DNA from: Pseudomonas sp. AN-1
GTDB lineage: Bacteria > Pseudomonadota > Gammaproteobacteria > Pseudomonadales > Pseudomonadaceae
Direction: 5' to 3'
Assembly (NCBI RefSeq): GCF_034057115.1
Contig: NZ_CP139195.1
Span: 2,976,001 to 3,040,000, forward strand
DNA length: 64,000 nucleotides
Positions 56,139 to 64,000 of the stretch are shown one piece after another. The notes beneath the pieces were generated by a model, which did not search any database, had not been told where the DNA came from, and was given only the letters and a program-made list of their open reading frames with translations. A program made the position numbers and the translations under genes. How positions within the stretch are numbered: the first letter of the stretch is position 1; each line of letters opens with the position of its first letter.

Positions 56139-56900
56139 ATGTCCGACACCCTGGGCCGGCTGCTGCTGCTCGCCCTCCTGCTGGTGCCCGGCGTCACCCG
56201 CGCCGCGCTGCCCGCCGACTACCGCGTGCACCTGCTGACCGAGAACTTCCCGCCGTTCAACATGGCCGCCGACGGCCGCAACTTCGCCCGCGACGACCAG
56301 GTGCAGGGCCTCAGCGCCGCGCTGGTGCGCGAACTGTTCGCCCGCGCCGGCATCGCCTACAGCCTGACCCTGCGCTTCCCCTGGGACCGCGTCTACCGCC
56401 ACACCCTGGAAAATCCCGGCAGCGGGCTGTTCTCCACCGCCCGCCTGCCCGAGCGCGAGGCGCAGTTCAAATGGGTCGGGCCGATCGCCGAGTACCACAG
56501 CGTGCTGGTCGCCGCGCCCGGCCGCGAGTTCGCCCTCAGCGACCTCGAGCAGGCGCGCGCCTACCGCATCGGCGCCTACAAGAGCGCCGCGGTCAGCCAG
56601 CTGCTGGAGCGCCGCGGCATCGCCGCCAGCGCCGCGCTGAACGACCAGGACAACATCGGCAAGCTGCAGCGCGGGCAGATCGACCTGTGGGCCACCTCGG
56701 CGCCGGTGTGGCAGCACCACGCCCGCTTGGCCGGCGCCAGCGGCCTGCACGAGGTGCTGCGCCTGCAGACCGATCCGCTGTACCTGGCCCTGCACAGGGA
56801 CACCCCCGACGAGGTGGTGCAGCGCCTGCAGCGCGCCCTCGACCAGATGCGCAGCGAAGGCTGGAGCGCCTGCACCCGGCAGCCGCAGCTGTGCCAGTAG
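56139..56900 (+). CDS. Periplasmic amino-acid-binding-like protein (SBP family 3)
   Basis: 253-residue secreted protein with signal peptide ending near VTRAA (residue ~22). The fold is that of ABC-transporter substrate-binding family 3: VHLLTENFPPFNMAADGR, ALVRELFARAGIAYSLTL, and RAYRIGAYKSAAVSQLLERR. No ABC permease or ATPase gene is nearby, so it may serve a remote transporter or be a sensor-like orphan. CCGGAG precedes the ATG. C-terminus ends in a Cys pair (SACTRQPQLCQ). Confidence 0.82.
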   Translation: MSDTLGRLLLLALLLVPGVTRAALPADYRVHLLTENFPPFNMAADGRNFARDDQVQGLSAALVRELFARAGIAYSLTLRFPWDRVYRHTLENPGSGLFSTARLPEREAQFKWVGPIAEYHSVLVAAPGREFALSDLEQARAYRIGAYKSAAVSQLLERRGIAASAALNDQDNIGKLQRGQIDLWATSAPVWQHHARLAGASGLHEVLRLQTDPLYLALHRDTPDEVVQRLQRALDQMRSEGWSACTRQPQLCQ

Positions 56901-57003
56901 ACCCGGGCCGGGACGGCCGCGGCCAATGGCTAGCTGCCACCCACCCGCTCCGGCTGCGACAATGCCGGCCTTTTTCGTTGACGTGCGTCCAGGAGCCCGA
57001 GCC

Positions 57004-57996
57004 ATGAACGCCCCCCACAAGCTGCTGGTGCTGTACACCGGCGGCACCATCGGCATGCAGACGAGCGCGGACGGCCTGGTGCCGGCCGACGGCTTCGAGG
57101 CGCGCCTGCGCGCCGAGCAGGCCGCCCACCCCGAGCGCCCGGCGCCGGCCTGGGTGTTCCGCGAGCTCTCGCCGCCGATCGACAGCGCCAACATGAGCCA
57201 GGACCACTGGCTGGCGATGCGCGACGCCATCGTCGGCGCGGTGACGGAGGACGGCTGCGACGCCGTGCTGCTGCTGCACGGCACCGACACCCTGGCCTAC
57301 AGCGCCGCGGCGCTGTCGTTCCTGCTGCTCGGCCTCGGGGTTCCGGTGGTGCTGACCGGCTCGATGCAGCCGGCCGGAGTGCCCGGCAGCGACGCCTGGG
57401 ACAACCTGTTCGGCGCCCTCGCCGTGCTGGCCGAGGGCGTCGCCCCCGGCGTGCACCTGTACTTCCACGGCCGCCTGCTGCACGGCGCGCGCGCCAGCAA
57501 GGTGCGCAGCGAGGCATTCGACGCCTTCGCCGAAGTCGCCCGCCCGCGCCACGGCGAGGCGGCGGTCGAGCTGCCGGCCGCCCTGCGCTGGCGCCAGCCG
57601 CGCCGCCCGGCGAACGTCGCCGTGCTGCCGCTGTTCCCCGGCCTGCAGGCCGCCCAGGTGCGCGCCCTGCTCGCCACGGGCGTCGAAGCCCTGCTGCTGG
57701 AGTGCTACGGCAGCGGCACCGGTCCGTCCGACGACGAGGCCCTGCTCACCGCGCTGCGCGAGGCCCACGCGCGTGGCGTGGTGCTGGCGGCGATCAGCCA
57801 GTGCGCCGAGGGCCACGTCGAGTTCGGCGTCTACGCCGCCGGCAGCCGCCTGGCCGCCACCGGTCTGGTCGGCGGCGGCGGCATGACCCGCGAGGCGGCG
57901 CTGGCCAAGCTGTTCGCCCTGCTCGGCGCCGGCCTGGATCAGGCCGAGGTGGAGCGCTGGTTCGCCGTCGACCTGTGCGGGGAACTGCGCGACTGA
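57004..57996 (+). CDS. L-asparaginase, cytosolic type I
   Basis: 330-residue asparaginase giving aspartate and ammonia. Both catalytic threonine motifs are present: LYTGGTIGM near residue 12 and LLHGTDTLAY near residue 95; VVLTGSMQP follows. No signal peptide, so it is the AnsA-like cytosolic form. Its product feeds aspA, 3.6 kb upstream. ATG at 57004 gives MNAPHKLLVLYTGG; an upstream in-frame ATG lacks similarity. Confidence 0.92.
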   Translation: MNAPHKLLVLYTGGTIGMQTSADGLVPADGFEARLRAEQAAHPERPAPAWVFRELSPPIDSANMSQDHWLAMRDAIVGAVTEDGCDAVLLLHGTDTLAYSAAALSFLLLGLGVPVVLTGSMQPAGVPGSDAWDNLFGALAVLAEGVAPGVHLYFHGRLLHGARASKVRSEAFDAFAEVARPRHGEAAVELPAALRWRQPRRPANVAVLPLFPGLQAAQVRALLATGVEALLLECYGSGTGPSDDEALLTALREAHARGVVLAAISQCAEGHVEFGVYAAGSRLAATGLVGGGGMTREAALAKLFALLGAGLDQAEVERWFAVDLCGELRD

Positions 57997-58017
57997 GGGC
58001 GCCCCGCCCGCAAACGA

Positions 58018-58041
58018 ACACGCCTCCCGAAGGAGGCGTGT
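58018..58041. terminator. Hairpin between asparaginase and oxygenase genes
   Basis: ACACGCCTCC / GGAGGCGTGT forms a 10-bp stem with loop CGAA. No T-run follows on the plus strand, so termination is uncertain. It lies at the convergent ends of two genes. Confidence 0.5.
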
Positions 58042-58060
58042 CGCATACGCGAATCGAGGC

Positions 58061-59230
58061 TCAGACCATGCTCGGGTCCGGCTCCAGGCCCATCAGTTCG
58101 CGGCCGAGGATCTGCGCGCAGACGTCGTAGTCGGTGTAGGCGTGCGCGCCGGTCATGTGCGAGTCGCGGAACAGCCGCTGGATCTCGTTGCCCTCGAACC
58201 AGCTCATCGCACCGGCGGCGGCGAACAGGCGGTCGACCGCCTCGATGCACATCTTCACCGCATAGGCCTGGTTGGTCCGCCAGCAGGCCAGCTCGGCGCG
58301 GGTCGGGTACTGGTGGCGCGCGGCGAATTCGGCGTGCTCCTGCCAGGTCTTCTCGAGGAACGCGCGCGCGGCGGCGACCTGGTGGGTCGACTCGGCCAGG
58401 CGCATCAGCGCCGGAGTGGCGGTGCCGACGCTGGCGCCGGTGTAGGCGCGCACGCGGTTCTGCTGCTTCTCCCGGAAGGCGACCAGCATGCGCTCGGCAA
58501 CGCCCAGGCTGATGGCGGCGAAGCCGCAGGCGAAGTACGGACGGTACGGCGCGTAGAAGATCTTGCTGTCCGGATACAGGCCGAAGCCGGCGGAGCTGCC
58601 CTCCATCATGTCCTTCGCGGCCTGGATGCGGTGCTCGGGGATGAAGGCGTCCCTGATCACCAGGGTCTTCGAGCCGCTGCTGCGCATGCCGATGGCGAAC
58701 CAGTCGTCGCGGATCTCGTAGTCGCTGCGCGGCAGCACGCCGAAGCTGTACACCGGCTCGCCCGCGGCGTTCATCCGGCGCATGCCGACGATGGCCCATT
58801 CGGCGTGGTCGCAGCCGCTGCTCCAGCCCATCTCGCCGCTCAGGCGCACGCCGCCCTCGACCTCCTCGATGGTGCTGAACGGCGCGATGCTGCTGCTCGC
58901 CGTGGCATCCGGATTGTCGCCCCAGATCTCGTCCTGCAGCTGTTTGGAGAACATCGCCAGCTGGTGGCTGTGGGTGCACAGCAGGCTGAAGGCCCAGGCG
59001 GTGCCGCCGCAGGCGCCGGCCAGGGCGACGATGCATTCGGTGAACTCGGGCAGGGAGATTTCCATGCCGCCGTAGGCCTTGGGCTGGAAGGCACGGTGCA
59101 GACCGATGCTCTTCAGCAGGGCGATGTTCTCGTCCGGAACCTTGCGCTCGATCTCGGCCTGGGCGGCATTGGCGGCGATCTGCGGCAGGATCGCCTTGAG
59201 GTCTTCGAGAAGCGGATTGTGCTTGTGCAT
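58061..59230 (-). CDS. 4-hydroxyphenylacetate 3-hydroxylase oxygenase component, C2-type
   Basis: 389-residue flavin-dependent monooxygenase with acyl-CoA-dehydrogenase fold. It strongly resembles the C2 oxygenase of the Acinetobacter two-component enzyme that ortho-hydroxylates 4-hydroxyphenylacetate using reduced FMN: KVPDENIALLK, LLCTHSHQLAMFSKQLQDEI, SGCDHAEWAIVG, SSGSKTLVIRD and DPSMV at the end. The family also contains HsaA-like and other phenol hydroxylases, so the substrate may differ. The flavin reductase (C1) expected beside it is absent from this window. Convergent with asparaginase and followed upstream by glsA. Confidence 0.87.
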   Translation of the reverse strand: MHKHNPLLEDLKAILPQIAANAAQAEIERKVPDENIALLKSIGLHRAFQPKAYGGMEISLPEFTECIVALAGACGGTAWAFSLLCTHSHQLAMFSKQLQDEIWGDNPDATASSSIAPFSTIEEVEGGVRLSGEMGWSSGCDHAEWAIVGMRRMNAAGEPVYSFGVLPRSDYEIRDDWFAIGMRSSGSKTLVIRDAFIPEHRIQAAKDMMEGSSAGFGLYPDSKIFYAPYRPYFACGFAAISLGVAERMLVAFREKQQNRVRAYTGASVGTATPALMRLAESTHQVAAARAFLEKTWQEHAEFAARHQYPTRAELACWRTNQAYAVKMCIEAVDRLFAAAGAMSWFEGNEIQRLFRDSHMTGAHAYTDYDVCAQILGRELMGLEPDPSMV

Positions 59231-59466
59231 TGCAGCCTCGTCTTGTTCTTGGTGGCTTTTCGGAAGTCCCGTGCGCCCCGCAGCGGGGCCTGGTCCCTGC
59301 CCGGGATCGTTGACGCACGAGGATTATTGACCGCACGAAAAGTGGCGATAAATGCACGCAACGGTCTTACCGCTGTACTTTCCATGGCAGGCAGACGCTG
59401 AAAACCGGAAAACCACCGCGAAAAAGTGCAATACCGGACAGCCTGCAGCGTCCGGCAACCGCGCCC

Positions 59467-60375
59467 TCAGAACACCGACCAGCCGATCCGCTCGCTGAGC
59501 TTCTCCAGCGCCGCCATGCCGGCCAGCGAGTTGCCCGAGGCGTTCAGCTCCGGCGACCACACGCACACCGCGAAGCGCCCCGGCACCACCGCCACCAGAC
59601 CGCCGCCGACGCCGCTCTTGCCCGGCAGGCCGACCCGGTAGGCGAAGCTGCCGGCCTCGTCGTACAGGCCGCTGGTGGCCATCACCGCGTTGACCTGGCG
59701 GGTCTGCTGCACCGTCAGCACCGCCTCGCCGCTGTGCGGGCAGCGCCCCTGGTTGGCGAGGAAGGCGAAGGCGCGCGCCAGGTCGACGCAGTTCATCGCC
59801 AGCGCGCAGTTGTGGAAGTAGCTGCGCAGCACCGCCTCCACCTCGTTGGCGAAGTTGCCGAACGACTGCATCAGGTAGGCCATCGCCGCGTTGCGCGCGC
59901 GGTGCTGGTACTCGGACTCGGCCACCCTGGCGTCGGAGACGACGTGCGGATTGCCGGACAGGCGGCGGACGAAGTCGCGCATCGACAGCGCCGGGGCGGC
60001 GAAGCGCGACTGGTTGATGTCGCTGATCACCAGCGCGCCGGCGTTGATGAACGGGTTGCGCGGCTTGCCGCGCTCCAGCTCCAGCTGCACCAGCGAGTTG
60101 AACGGCTGGCCGGACGGCTCGTGGCCGAGGCGCTGCCAGATCGCCTCGCCGGAATGCTGGATCGCCTGGACCAGGGCGAACACCTTGGAAATGCTCTGGA
60201 TGGAGAACGCCGTGCCGGCGTCGCCGGCGCTGTACAGCTGGCCGTCCACGCCGTACACGGCGATGCCCAACTGGTTGGCCGGCACGCTGGCCAGCGCGGG
60301 GATGTAGTCGGCCACCTTGCCCTGACCGATCAGGGGGCGGACTTCGTCGAGAATCTCGTTGAGCAGCTGCTGCAT
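59467..60375 (-). CDS. glsA: Glutaminase
   Basis: 302-residue serine-type glutaminase giving glutamate and ammonia. The beta-lactamase-like catalytic pair is S61 and K64 in [28 protein letters not shown] and [12 protein letters not shown] are family motifs. Length matches YbaS/YneH. Single gene on the minus strand, 236 bp upstream of the oxygenase gene start; both read leftwards. Adds glutamine to the amino acids degraded by genes of this region. Confidence 0.96.
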   Translation of the reverse strand: MQQLLNEILDEVRPLIGQGKVADYIPALASVPANQLGIAVYGVDGQLYSAGDAGTAFSIQSISKVFALVQAIQHSGEAIWQRLGHEPSGQPFNSLVQLELERGKPRNPFINAGALVISDINQSRFAAPALSMRDFVRRLSGNPHVVSDARVAESEYQHRARNAAMAYLMQSFGNFANEVEAVLRSYFHNCALAMNCVDLARAFAFLANQGRCPHSGEAVLTVQQTRQVNAVMATSGLYDEAGSFAYRVGLPGKSGVGGGLVAVVPGRFAVCVWSPELNASGNSLAGMAALEKLSERIGWSVF

Positions 60376-60527
60376 GGAGGGGGCGGAATCGTTGTTATTG
60401 GAGAACGACTAGACGCTCCGGCCGCCCCTGCGCATCACAGCCGCCGCGGGCTTTTCCGCACCGCCGGACCACGCCGGCCGGCCTTGCGCTAAGGTGCACT
60501 GCAGAGTGTCCCGCTCCGGAGCCCGCC

Positions 60528-60950
60528 ATGCGCCCGCCTGCCCTGCCCCTGCTCGCCGCAATCCTCCTCGCCGCCTGCGCCACCCCGCTGCCGCCGCACG
60601 ATCCGGGCAAGGCCTGGATCGAGGTCCGCGGCGACCCGGCCATCCAGCTCGGCGCCGACCAGCTCGACGGGCGGAGCTGGGCGGACCGCCGCTACTTCCA
60701 GGTCGAACCGGGCGAGCATCGCCTGCAGGTGCGCCTGGGCTTCGAGGTGCCCGGCGGCAGCGGCCCGGACAACCACGACGGCGGCGGCTGGCGTACCTGC
60801 ATCCTCGAGGTGCGCTACGGCGGATTCGCCGCCGGTGCGCGCTATCGCCTGAGCGGCCGCGCCATCGCCCACCGCGCCGTGGCCCAACTGCAGGACGAAC
60901 GCGGCCAGACCCTGGCGCGCGCCCGGGTGCTGCGCTGCGGCGCGCTGTGA
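60528..60950 (+). CDS. Lipoprotein of unknown function, paralogue A
   Basis: 140-residue lipoprotein; lipobox LLAAC places the lipidated cysteine at residue 17. The mature part has AWIEVRGDPAIQLGADQLDG, RRYFQVEPGEHRLQVRL and YGGFAAGARYRL. The same framework (AWIEFR, DGRYFQVSPGAHRLEA, YAGFAAGTRYRF) occurs in the lipoprotein at 62362, so the two are paralogues about 1.4 kb apart. Two dodecin and peptidase genes lie between on the other strand. Function unknown. Confidence 0.85.
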   Translation: MRPPALPLLAAILLAACATPLPPHDPGKAWIEVRGDPAIQLGADQLDGRSWADRRYFQVEPGEHRLQVRLGFEVPGGSGPDNHDGGGWRTCILEVRYGGFAAGARYRLSGRAIAHRAVAQLQDERGQTLARARVLRCGAL

Positions 60951-60956
60951 GGCGGC

Positions 60957-61172
60957 TCAGCTGCCGACGATGCGGAAGCCGATCTTGATGGTCACCTGGT
61001 AGTGGCCGACCAGGCCGTTCTCGATGTGCCCGCGGGTCTCCAGCACCTCGAACCAGTCCATGTGGTGCACGGTCTTGGCCGCCTCGGCCAGGGCGTTGTT
61101 GATGGCGTCCTCGATGCTGGTGCGCGACGAGCCGACCAGCTCGATCTTCTTGTAGGTGTGGTGATCCGACAT
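60957..61172 (-). CDS. Dodecin
   Basis: 71-residue flavin-storage protein forming dodecameric shells. Motifs HTYKKIELVGSSRTSIEDAI, NALAEAAKTVHHMDWFEV and HYQVTIKIGFRI are diagnostic; the tryptophan (W40) is the flavin-sandwiching residue. ATG at 61172 gives the usual start. Ends 6 bp after the stop of the convergent lipoprotein gene. Confidence 0.95.
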   Translation of the reverse strand: MSDHHTYKKIELVGSSRTSIEDAINNALAEAAKTVHHMDWFEVLETRGHIENGLVGHYQVTIKIGFRIVGS

Positions 61173-61208
61173 GACGGCGCTTCTCCGCTGACTGGGGTCC
61201 ACTGAACG

Positions 61209-62273
61209 CTAGTCAAGCCGCGCCGACCCGGCAAATCCGCCACGCCGCTGCAGCGCCGCCAGCCGCTCGCGGCGCGCGCCCTCGCCCAGCGCGGCCAGCT
61301 CGGCGGCGCGCGCATGGAAGCGCGGCCAGTCGCCGCCGGCCTCGGCGAACAGCGCGGCGAAGGCCGGCACCCACTGCTCGTAGAGGCCGAACGGCAGCAG
61401 CCGCGCGTTGTTCAGCGGGCGGGCGAACCAGGCGTCGAAGCGCGCGTCGCCCTGCCAGGGGCCGTCGCGCAGCGCCGCATACTCGCCGCGCAGGCGCTGG
61501 AACTCGGCCTGCTTGAGCGCACGCAGCGCCTCCGCCGCCAGCGGGCGGGCGTACAGCGCCTCGAGGCGCGCGCGGCTGGCCATCACCAGCGCGACGAACT
61601 GCTCGCGCTGGCGCTCCAGGTGCGCCGGCGGCGGCGGCAGATGGCGGGCGCGGCGCCACTGGCGCAGGCCCTCCTCCTCGACGAAGCGTGCGTAGGACTC
61701 GTTGAAGGCGGTGTCGCCGGGCAGGTACAGGCGCTGGTGGGCCAGCTCGTGGAAGATCAGCGCCGCCAGCCGCGCATCGCTCCAGGCCAGCATGCCGGCG
61801 AGCAGCGGATCGTCGAACCAGCCGAGGGTGGAATAGGCCTCCACCCCGGCCACCGCGGTGTCCAGCCCCTGCACACGCAGCAGCGCGGCGGCGCCGCGGG
61901 CGCGCTGCTCGTCGAACCAGCCGCGGTAGGCCACGCAGCCGGCGATGGGGAAGCAGTGGGTCACCGGCTCCAGGGAAAACTCGGGCGTGGCGAACAGGTT
62001 CCACACCACGTAGGGGCGGCCGAGGTCGGCGTACAGGCGGTAGCTGCGGTTGTCCGGCAGGGCCAGCCGCGCGCTGGCGAAGGCGCGGGCGTCCTGCGCC
62101 AGCGTCAGGCGCTGGCGCAATTCCGCCGGCTGGCCGGGATCGGCGAGCAGCTCGTCCACCGGCTGGCGCGCGGCCAGCAGCTGCCACTGGCCGCCGGCCA
62201 GCTGGGCGTAGTAGCCGAGGCTGGAGCAGCCGGTCAGCAGGACGAGCAAGGAGAGCAGGCAGAGGCGCAACAT
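61209..62273 (-). CDS. Lipoprotein zinc metallopeptidase (putative aminopeptidase, COG4324)
   Basis: 354-residue lipoprotein with lipobox LLTGC (cysteine 16). The zinc motif HELAHQ starts at H175 (IFHELAHQRLYLPGDTAFNE), with a glutamate at 192 (FNESYARFVEE) as likely third ligand. Other family marks: FAFVATPEFS-like FATPEFSLEPVTHCFPIAGC and YRGWF. Predicted aminopeptidase in the periplasm; substrate unknown. Downstream dodecin gene is 36 bp away; both may be one transcript. Divergent from lipoprotein B. Confidence 0.87.
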   Translation of the reverse strand: MLRLCLLSLLVLLTGCSSLGYYAQLAGGQWQLLAARQPVDELLADPGQPAELRQRLTLAQDARAFASARLALPDNRSYRLYADLGRPYVVWNLFATPEFSLEPVTHCFPIAGCVAYRGWFDEQRARGAAALLRVQGLDTAVAGVEAYSTLGWFDDPLLAGMLAWSDARLAALIFHELAHQRLYLPGDTAFNESYARFVEEEGLRQWRRARHLPPPPAHLERQREQFVALVMASRARLEALYARPLAAEALRALKQAEFQRLRGEYAALRDGPWQGDARFDAWFARPLNNARLLPFGLYEQWVPAFAALFAEAGGDWPRFHARAAELAALGEGARRERLAALQRRGGFAGSARLD

Positions 62274-62361
62274 GCCGACCACGCTAGCCGATCGCCCCGC
62301 CTGCCGCCAGCCAGCGTGCGGCGCTATGCTGAACACAGATCCCCCACTCCCGGAGCCCGCC

Positions 62362-62775
62362 ATGCGCGCCCTCCTCCTGCTGGCCGCGCTGAGCCTGCTC
62401 GGCGCCTGCGCCAGCCCCCTGCCTGCCCCCGATCCGCAGCAGGCCTGGATCGAATTCCGTACCGAACCCGGCGAGCTGCTGATGGCCGAGAAGCTCGACG
62501 GCCGGCGCCTCGACGACGGCCGCTACTTCCAGGTCAGCCCCGGCGCCCACCGCCTGGAGGCGAGCTACCGCTTCGAGGAGTACATCGGCTCGATGTTCGC
62601 CCGCGATCCGGTGTACATGCTCTGCTACCTGCGCCTGGACTACGCCGGCTTCGCCGCCGGGACGCGCTACCGCTTCGTCGCACGCCACCAGCTGCTGCGG
62701 ACCGAGTCCTGGCTGGAAGACGCCAGCGGCAAGCGCCTGGCCGACGGCCAGGAGTGGCATTGCATCAACCAGTAG
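62362..62775 (+). CDS. Lipoprotein of unknown function, paralogue B
   Basis: 137-residue lipoprotein, lipobox LLGAC with cysteine 16. Shares the framework of the lipoprotein at 60528 and has an insertion with two extra features: EEYIGSMFARDP and a cysteine pair (MLCYLR and EWHCINQ). Its TAG stop at 62773-62775 is inside the left arm of a 57-bp palindrome. ATG at 62362 follows GGAGCCCGCC. Function unknown. Confidence 0.85.
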   Translation: MRALLLLAALSLLGACASPLPAPDPQQAWIEFRTEPGELLMAEKLDGRRLDDGRYFQVSPGAHRLEASYRFEEYIGSMFARDPVYMLCYLRLDYAGFAAGTRYRFVARHQLLRTESWLEDASGKRLADGQEWHCINQ

Positions 62776-62828
62776 GGGCGAATTCATTCGCCACAATGCC
62801 GCGTAAAGGCGAATGAATTCGCCCCTAC
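62772..62828. repeat. 57-bp palindrome, copy 2, overlapping two stop codons
   Basis: 21-bp arms identical to the element at 49195 with a different 15-bp loop. The left arm provides TAG to lipoprotein B (62773-62775) and the right arm provides TAG on the minus strand to trpI (62827-62825). Confidence 0.93.
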
Positions 62829-63724
62829 GGGGTCGTCGCCAGCTCGGCGCGTAGCCACGCCGCCAGCTCCACCGCCCGGCGGTCGCCGCCGCGCGCCGGC
62901 ACCCACAGCGCCAGCCGCGCCGGGGTGGCGACGAAGCCCCAGGGCGCCTCCAGCCGCCCGGCGGCCAGGTCGTCGGCGACCAAGAGCTGCGGGGCGATGG
63001 CCACGCCGAGGCCGGCCACCGCCGCCTCCAGCAGGTAGTAGAGATGCTCGAAGCCCTGGCCGAGGCTGAGGCCGGCCGGATCGAGCCCCTGTGCGCGAGC
63101 CCACTGCGGCCAGGCCTGCGGCCGCGAGGCGGTGTGCAGCAGCGGCTCGCCGAGCAGCACACTCGCCGGCGCCGCACGCAGCGCCGCGTAACGCGCGTGG
63201 CGGCTGGACAGCACCGGGCCGATGCGTTCCTCGGCCAGCTCGAACACCTGCATATCCGCCGGCCACGGCGGCGCGGCGAACCACAGGGTGGCGTCCAGCC
63301 CCGGCCGACGCGGGTCCAGCTCGCCCTCGCTGGCGGAGAGCTGCAGGCGCAGCTGCGGCAGGTCGCGCTGCAGGCGGTCGAGGCGCGGGATGAACCAGCG
63401 CGCCAGCAGGCTGCCCGGACAGCCGAGCACGAACGGCGCCTGCGCGCGACCCTCGCGCAGCTCCGCACACACGCTGCGCAGGTCGTCGAAGGCCGCCGCC
63501 GCCACCGCACTCAGGCGTAAACCGGCATCGGTGAGTTTCACGCCGCGTCCGTCCTTGGCCAGCAGCGCCACGCCGAGGTGTTCCTCCAGCGCGCGCAGCT
63601 GGCGGCTGACCGCGCCGTGGGTGACGTGCAGCTCCGCGGCGGCGCGGCTGACGCTGCCCAGCCGCGCAGTAGCCTCGAAGGCACGCAGGGCGTTCAGCGG
63701 AGGGAGGTCGCGGAGCTGGCTCAT
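62825..63724 (-). CDS. trpI: TrpI, LysR-type activator of trpBA
   Basis: 299-residue LysR regulator that, with indole-3-glycerol phosphate, activates trpBA in Pseudomonas. Start [20 protein letters not shown] and [23 protein letters not shown] match TrpI; the effector domain has [20 protein letters not shown] and [20 protein letters not shown]. Divergent from trpB as in P. aeruginosa. Stop codon lies in the 57-bp palindrome. ATG at 63724 preferred to an in-frame ATG at 63781, which would overlap the divergent control region. Confidence 0.96.
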   Translation of the reverse strand: MSQLRDLPPLNALRAFEATARLGSVSRAAAELHVTHGAVSRQLRALEEHLGVALLAKDGRGVKLTDAGLRLSAVAAAAFDDLRSVCAELREGRAQAPFVLGCPGSLLARWFIPRLDRLQRDLPQLRLQLSASEGELDPRRPGLDATLWFAAPPWPADMQVFELAEERIGPVLSSRHARYAALRAAPASVLLGEPLLHTASRPQAWPQWARAQGLDPAGLSLGQGFEHLYYLLEAAVAGLGVAIAPQLLVADDLAAGRLEAPWGFVATPARLALWVPARGGDRRAVELAAWLRAELATTP

Positions 63725-63735
63725 CGGTGATTTTT

Positions 63736-63797
63736 CCTGACAGGTCAGGGCGATCTTATCGCTTTTCCCGCCGTCCGCCATTGGCTACCTTGTAGCC
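63736..63797. promoter_or_regulatory. trpI-trpB control region with three inverted repeats
   Basis: CCTGAC-AG-GTCAGG (63736-63749), GCGAT-CTT-ATCGC (63750-63762) and GGCTAC-CTT-GTAGCC (63783-63797) lie in the 133-bp divergent gap. TrpI is known to bind two sites upstream of trpBA; one or more of these are candidates. Which one is bound cannot be told from sequence alone. Confidence 0.55.
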
Positions 63798-63857
63798 ACT
63801 CGCCACAGGCGCGCGCCCTGCCCGCCCCTGTCGCCCCATTCCCCACTGGAGCCAGCC

Positions 63858-64000
63858 ATGACCCAGAGCTATTCCCACGGCCCCGACGAGCGCGGCCTGT
63901 TCGGCCCGTTCGGCGGCCAGTTCGTCGCCGAAACCCTGATGCCGCTGATCAACGACCTAGCCGCCGAGTACGAGGCCGCCAAGCAGGATCCGGCCTTCCT
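63858..64000 (+). CDS. trpB: Tryptophan synthase beta chain, 5' end
   Basis: First 47 codons visible; the gene runs off the window. N-terminus [20 protein letters not shown] followed by [15 protein letters not shown] is that of Pseudomonas TrpB, the PLP enzyme joining indole and serine. GGAG lies about ten bases before the ATG. Divergent trpI supports the call. trpA should follow. Confidence 0.96.
   Translation, partial: MTQSYSHGPDERGLFGPFGGQFVAETLMPLINDLAAEYEAAKQDPAF

Overview
The window is a gene-dense, very G+C-rich stretch of chromosome from a gamma-proteobacterium of the Pseudomonas group. The assignment rests on gene content: a BenR-controlled benzoate operon, a PcaR-like regulator, the block thrB - DUF2782 - polA - (ErsA-like sRNA) - engB - cytochrome c5 - cytochrome c4 - dsbA - exonuclease/phosphatase - AmpDh2-like amidase, the three-gene pnt operon, a DUF2388 protein, and trpI divergent from trpB. 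No rRNA or tRNA gene, CRISPR array, prophage, transposase or conjugation gene was seen. Both ends are cut inside genes (benA on the left, trpB on the right).

Layout. 0-4.7 kb: aromatic catabolism control (benA, its operator, benR, a PcaR-like IclR regulator) and an MFS exporter. 4.8-6.6 kb: a ferritin, a stand-alone chemoreceptor zinc-binding (CZB) protein and a hemerythrin. 6.6-15.3 kb: the conserved housekeeping block around polA. 15.4-20.5 kb: a TAXI-type TRAP transporter, a cytochrome b561-like protein and a cytochrome c'. 20.6-25 kb: a sulfur-responsive-looking ArsR regulator with two YeeE/YedE half-permeases, then the proton-pumping transhydrogenase pntAA-pntAB-pntB. 25.2-32 kb: a CoA-transferase/hydrolase, several exported or membrane proteins of unknown function, and a thioesterase. 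32.3-39 kb: a glutamine-synthetase-like ligase with an aminotransferase, a PBP7-type endopeptidase and purEK. 39-41.2 kb: a CPA2 antiporter and a DUF6482 protein.

40.9-60.4 kb is dominated by amino-acid catabolism. A compact hut cluster (hutD divergent from hutI-hutG-hutU-hutH-transporter-hutC) carries an arginase-family HutG, so it encodes the complete four-step route from histidine to glutamate plus formamide. HutC-type palindromes lie at the divergent promoters. It is followed by aspA with a LysR regulator, an alanine/glycine symporter with an XRE regulator, a periplasmic binding protein, an L-asparaginase, an oxygenase resembling the C2 component of 4-hydroxyphenylacetate 3-hydroxylase, and a glutaminase. 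The last 3.6 kb hold two paralogous lipoproteins, dodecin, a lipoprotein metallopeptidase, trpI and the start of trpB.

I found no multi-gene system without a known counterpart. The less ordinary items are regulatory and structural: an exactly repeated BenR/XylS box pair, a probable ErsA sRNA, HutC-like and shortened HutC-like palindromes, paired 57-bp palindromes of which one supplies the stop codons of two convergent genes, a nested 122-bp palindrome, a low-G+C SanA-like gene, a DUF4105 protein with an HExxH motif, and the apparently reductase-less C2-type oxygenase.
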